A DNA stretch of 64,000 bases, taken from Seison nebaliae (Eukaryota > Rotifera > Pararotatoria > Seisonacea > Seisonidae). The DNA lies in the NCBI GenBank assembly GCA_023231475.1, contig JALJEE010001389.1, positions 1-64,000 of the forward strand, read 5' to 3'. Below are positions 60,843 through 64,000 of the stretch, one piece after another; position 1 is the stretch's first letter; every line of letters begins with the position of its first letter. The position numbers were made by a program, and so were the translations under genes. The notes beneath the pieces are model-generated. The model was not told the origin of the DNA. It worked only from the letters and a program-made list of their open reading frames with translations, and did no database searches.

Positions 60843-61725
60843 ACATACGAAGAATGAGACGAATAATGATCTTATTCATCATACGAATTGGAAATTGATG
60901 AAAAGTGAAAAGTTGACGAAGAGAAATAATGGAACGGCCACTGTCAATCCTAATCGGAATTCCTCTCAAACAATGCAAATTTATGAGAGTTCACTTTCGT
61001 GTCTGTTGTCAGAGGGAACATTAGATGTTCGAGAGAATAGTGGCAATCGTCTATTGATGTGTAGTGTACGAATAAATAATATCATCTCATCCATCACCAG
61101 TCGATATCGGATCACACTCTCACAAAAATATTTCATGATGATGATGAGGACGTGGTTGGAGAAGATAAATCGTTGTCGTCGATCGAAAAATAATCCTGGT
61201 CTTATTCTCTTGAACGTTCAATCACTTTTGATCGATATACCATTACAACCAGGAATTCTTCACAATATCGTTTATCGAACATCGAAGAAGATCGGTGTAA
61301 CCGTTCAAGAATTCCTTCCAACAATGAATGATGATATGACAAGTTCAGGTGGAAAACAGAAATCAAATGAGATACCAACAACTTCAACACCTGGTGCCAA
61401 TCTTATTCCTCCCAATATTGTTACATCGACAATTCCATCCGATATGGAAATAATAAATGAACCAAACAACAACAACAATAATAATAATAATAATAATTCA
61501 AATAATTTATTTGTAAATAATCTTGTTCGAAATTATCATTCGTCAAATCATCATGGTTTAATTGATGATGATTCAGTTTATTCTCATACAAATCAATCAA
61601 CACAATTATTAATTAACCAACAACAACAACAACAACAACAACAACAACTGTTCCCTATATATTATAATAAGAATCATCAATCTTATCAATCGAACGATCT
61701 TTATTTAAATGATTATCAAAATATA

Positions 61726-61761
<36 letters not shown>

Positions 61762-62455
61762 TTGATGAATATGATGGATCGGAAGAATATTCCAAATAAT
61801 TCTTGGCTCTATCACGACAATGAGAGGAATGCCGAAGTTGCTCAAATCGAATTATTCTCTTTTATTCCATTGAAATATCGATTTGTTTGTCATCTTCAAA
61901 AATTTAAAGTTTCTTCCGCTCTCTCATCATCACTTCATACATATTATACGATAACATCATTGAATGCATTCGGATTCATTGACGAGAAACCGAATGTCAA
62001 TCTTTATATTGAGAATCATTGTCTTGGATTCGATTATGAGAAAGAAAGAATTCATTCAAATTCTACGAAACGAAGGAAACGAAAGAAGTCATCCAATCGA
62101 TGTCCGTCCACAAGAAGGAAACGTAAACGAACTATTAAGGTAAGTACATTCGATCGAATCATCGCTACCAGTACCGGTAGTAATTCGAAAATAAATTCGA
62201 TGTCTTCCTTCAAAAATCTCATAACTCAAAATAATAATAATAACAACAACAACAATGACATTAATTTGAATATGTCTTCAAGTAAAAATATTTCATCGAC
62301 TGCATCGATTCACACACCGTTCCATTTACCAGAAATTCGATTTAATATTAATTTCGATTTTACACAATCCACTTTAGCAACAACCACAAATCAAACGACG
62401 AATTATCAATCAACAAAAACAAATCAACCATCATCATCCTCTATCACTCATCGTC

Positions 62456-62488
<33 letters not shown>

Positions 62489-64000
62489 GCAACAATAATA
62501 ACAGTAAAAATTCGTCAGGAATGAATTATTCGTTACGATCTGAACCATGTCCAGCTCGAACATCGAAACGAACGAATATTAATGTGAAGACACATGTAAA
62601 GATGATGAAACAAGAATTGAATGCAGGAACAATTGCTCAATTGTTTTTTGTTCAACAAGTTCTCACCAAAGAGATCAATGATATATTCACACGAATGAGT
62701 GGTCGTCAAAAATTGGCGATGTATAACATTCAATCGAATCAGCCATCTCATTCAGAGCAGCAAACGAATGAAATTTTACATCATCTCATCTATCTTATAG
62801 ATATTCAAATTGATGGAATTGAGATCACTTGTTTGACTACCGATAATTTGGCAGCTCGTTTAGAAACGTCTCCTATTCAAATTAATTTAACTAATTTAAT
62901 TAATCGTGAGAAGCAATATGTCATCTCCAAACCGATAGTAGAGGCTGATCTCAATCTTCAACTTCATTTAGGTACTCTTATTTATAATGTTCTTTTTCCA
63001 GAAACTGTTCCTGATTTCTCATCACTCTCCTACTTTTCTACACGTATTCAATTCACGACAGCTGTCGAGAATACATCCATCGATAATTCGACTGATATTC
63101 AGAAATCACATCAATCAGTTGATCAATCAGAAGGATTGAGTGACAATATGGGAATTGATTTAGATACGATGTCTGACGGAAATAATCGTGAAGCGATGTT
63201 TATTTCATTATATCGTCCAATCTTCTTCCTTCAACCAATGGCAATCGATAAAGCTATTCTCGTTTATGTTTCTTGTAAAAACGCTTATTCTCAATGGATA
63301 TCTCAATTGAATTATACAAATAATGATTCCGTCCCATTAACTACTACTAGCAATAGTACGAAAATGACGGTTATTGGCGAAGCGACAGATAACGAGATTG
63401 ACAATGATAATACACAATCTTCTTCCAATTTCCCTTTGTCGAAATTAGAGAATGATGATTCGGATCAAATGAAAGATATTGAAATGTTGGACGAAGAACA
63501 TTTGAGGAAAAATGATGACGATACGAAAGTTCCGATGTCTTTTATGATTCAATTGAGTATCATCGATTTGGGTGTTGCAATTCCAGTCGATTCACAATAT
63601 ATTCAATCATTCGATACTCAAACTACTGATACTCTCGTTCTCACTTTGGAGAAGACAATAATTAATGCTTGTTCATTCGGTTCTATCGTTAGTCGTGGTC
63701 AATTCAACGGTTTATATGTTCGATTTGCTGATGAATTTATGAGAACGTGGGATGATTGGAAACCGAATGAATTCAATCGTCCTGTCATGAATTCATGGGC
63801 GGTACCGACTGGTCGTTTCGATATTTGTTCAAAAACCAACGTTCTTCAATTAACCGAACCGCCAACATGGCTCCTCACCGTCAAATGGTATATGGATGGA
63901 ATTGATATCAATCTCGATACGAATATCGGGAAACGATTAAATTCGTTAGGTAACACGATTACTCGAATAGCAACTGACACATTTTCCGCTCGTCATAATT
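49663..64000 (+). CDS. BLTP1: BLTP1 (KIAA1109/Tweek) bridge-like lipid transfer protein, partial at window end
   Basis: A giant rod-shaped protein that moves lipid between membranes at contact sites. The frame starting at Met 49663 (a second Met at 49666) runs to the window edge: 4,779 codons. I read most of its lines in triplets, across its whole length, and saw no stop. Family blocks: a TM helix at about residues 170-187, then YSSRLYGTVGTYLLNRFF, ISLLSMKIMFHDV and FKWWKK (chorein-like N-terminus); NYSPWADKQRELLW near 51190; HAMFSGRFRD near 54541; FADEFMRTWDDWKP near 63724; DINLDTNIGKRLNSLGNT at the right edge. The edge corresponds to roughly residue 3,550 of the 5,005 in human, so some 1,400 residues remain outside and the full protein should exceed 6,000. 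The excess comes from Asn-, Gln- and His-rich inserts. About 150 residues, starting with a hydrophobic signal-like segment, precede the usual TM helix. Confidence 0.96.
52192..52216 (+). repeat. histidine codon run in BLTP1
   Basis: CAT repeat encoding a run of His inside the open frame, between KEQINHL and QYQMDQ. It is one of many single-codon repeats in this gene. Confidence 0.85.
57181..57475 (+). repeat. glutamine and histidine runs in BLTP1
   Basis: CAA run near 57184-57207, CAT run near 57286-57303 and a CAA/CAG run near 57435-57470, all in frame and in a polar, Lys-rich segment that is probably a disordered loop between propagating beta units. Confidence 0.85.
60052..60420 (+). repeat. 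glutamine-rich segment of BLTP1
   Basis: Several CAA and CAA/CCA stretches in frame encode Gln-Gln and Gln-Pro repeats. Plus-strand frames in other phases and minus-strand frames over this stretch are shadows of the repeats. Confidence 0.8.
60808..60840 (+). repeat. AAT run encoding asparagines in BLTP1
   Basis: An uninterrupted AAT codon run. Together with similar runs at about 61468-61500, 61727-61761 and 62455-62490 it adds Asn-rich loops without breaking the frame. Confidence 0.85.
61620..61650 (+). repeat. CAA run encoding glutamines in BLTP1
   Basis: About ten CAA codons in frame. Pure codon use suggests recent slippage growth. Confidence 0.85.

Noticed and set aside
62140-62185. Possible intron in BLTP1 at a perfect GTAAGT
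   Set aside because: The frame reads straight through with no stop. The nearest AG ends would leave lengths that break the frame.

Overview
The window is AT-rich animal DNA without strong CpG depletion. It holds short introns (mostly 42-82 bases), abundant simple repeats, and long asparagine, glutamine, histidine or threonine runs inside otherwise conserved proteins. The gene set (calcium-channel alpha2delta subunit, KSR, NALCN, a DEG/ENaC channel, BLTP1/Tweek) points to a bilaterian animal with a nervous system. The phylum cannot be fixed from the sequence. A miniaturised protostome, for example an acariform mite or a reduced spiralian, is a guess. I saw no transposon, retroviral copy, tRNA, rRNA or CRISPR array.

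Layout. An intronless HMG-box gene, UBF-like, lies on the minus strand (356-1822), followed by about 4 kb without genes. The alpha2delta gene (6134-14012, plus, more than 20 exons) ends tail to tail with an intronless KSR gene (14453-19423, minus). After 5.4 kb without genes come an unrecognised intronless 542-residue gene (24810-26438, plus), a many-exon gene that looks like a beta-propeller protein (27149-31288, plus), a short doubtful ORF, and 4 kb without genes. The last 28 kb carries NALCN (35871-45056, plus, 12 exons, 2,883 residues), a DEG/ENaC channel (46146-48964, plus, 10 exons, 739 residues) and the start of BLTP1. BLTP1 is open in one frame from 49663 to the window end (4,779 codons) with no intron.

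Three genes (alpha2delta, NALCN, DEG/ENaC) concern cation entry at the plasma membrane. KSR is a Ras-ERK scaffold and BLTP1 is a lipid-transfer bridge at membrane contacts. I see no sign that they form one functional cluster.

The most unusual signal is in splicing. Of 41 introns I could place by reading frame and protein conservation, 39 have T at intron position +3 (GTT...), where animals normally have A or G. Next in interest are the NALCN selectivity filter, which reads E-K-E-E instead of the E-E-K-E of mammals; a KSR pseudokinase with Asn in place of the catalytic-loop Asp but with its ATP-binding Lys kept; and the single giant exon of BLTP1.
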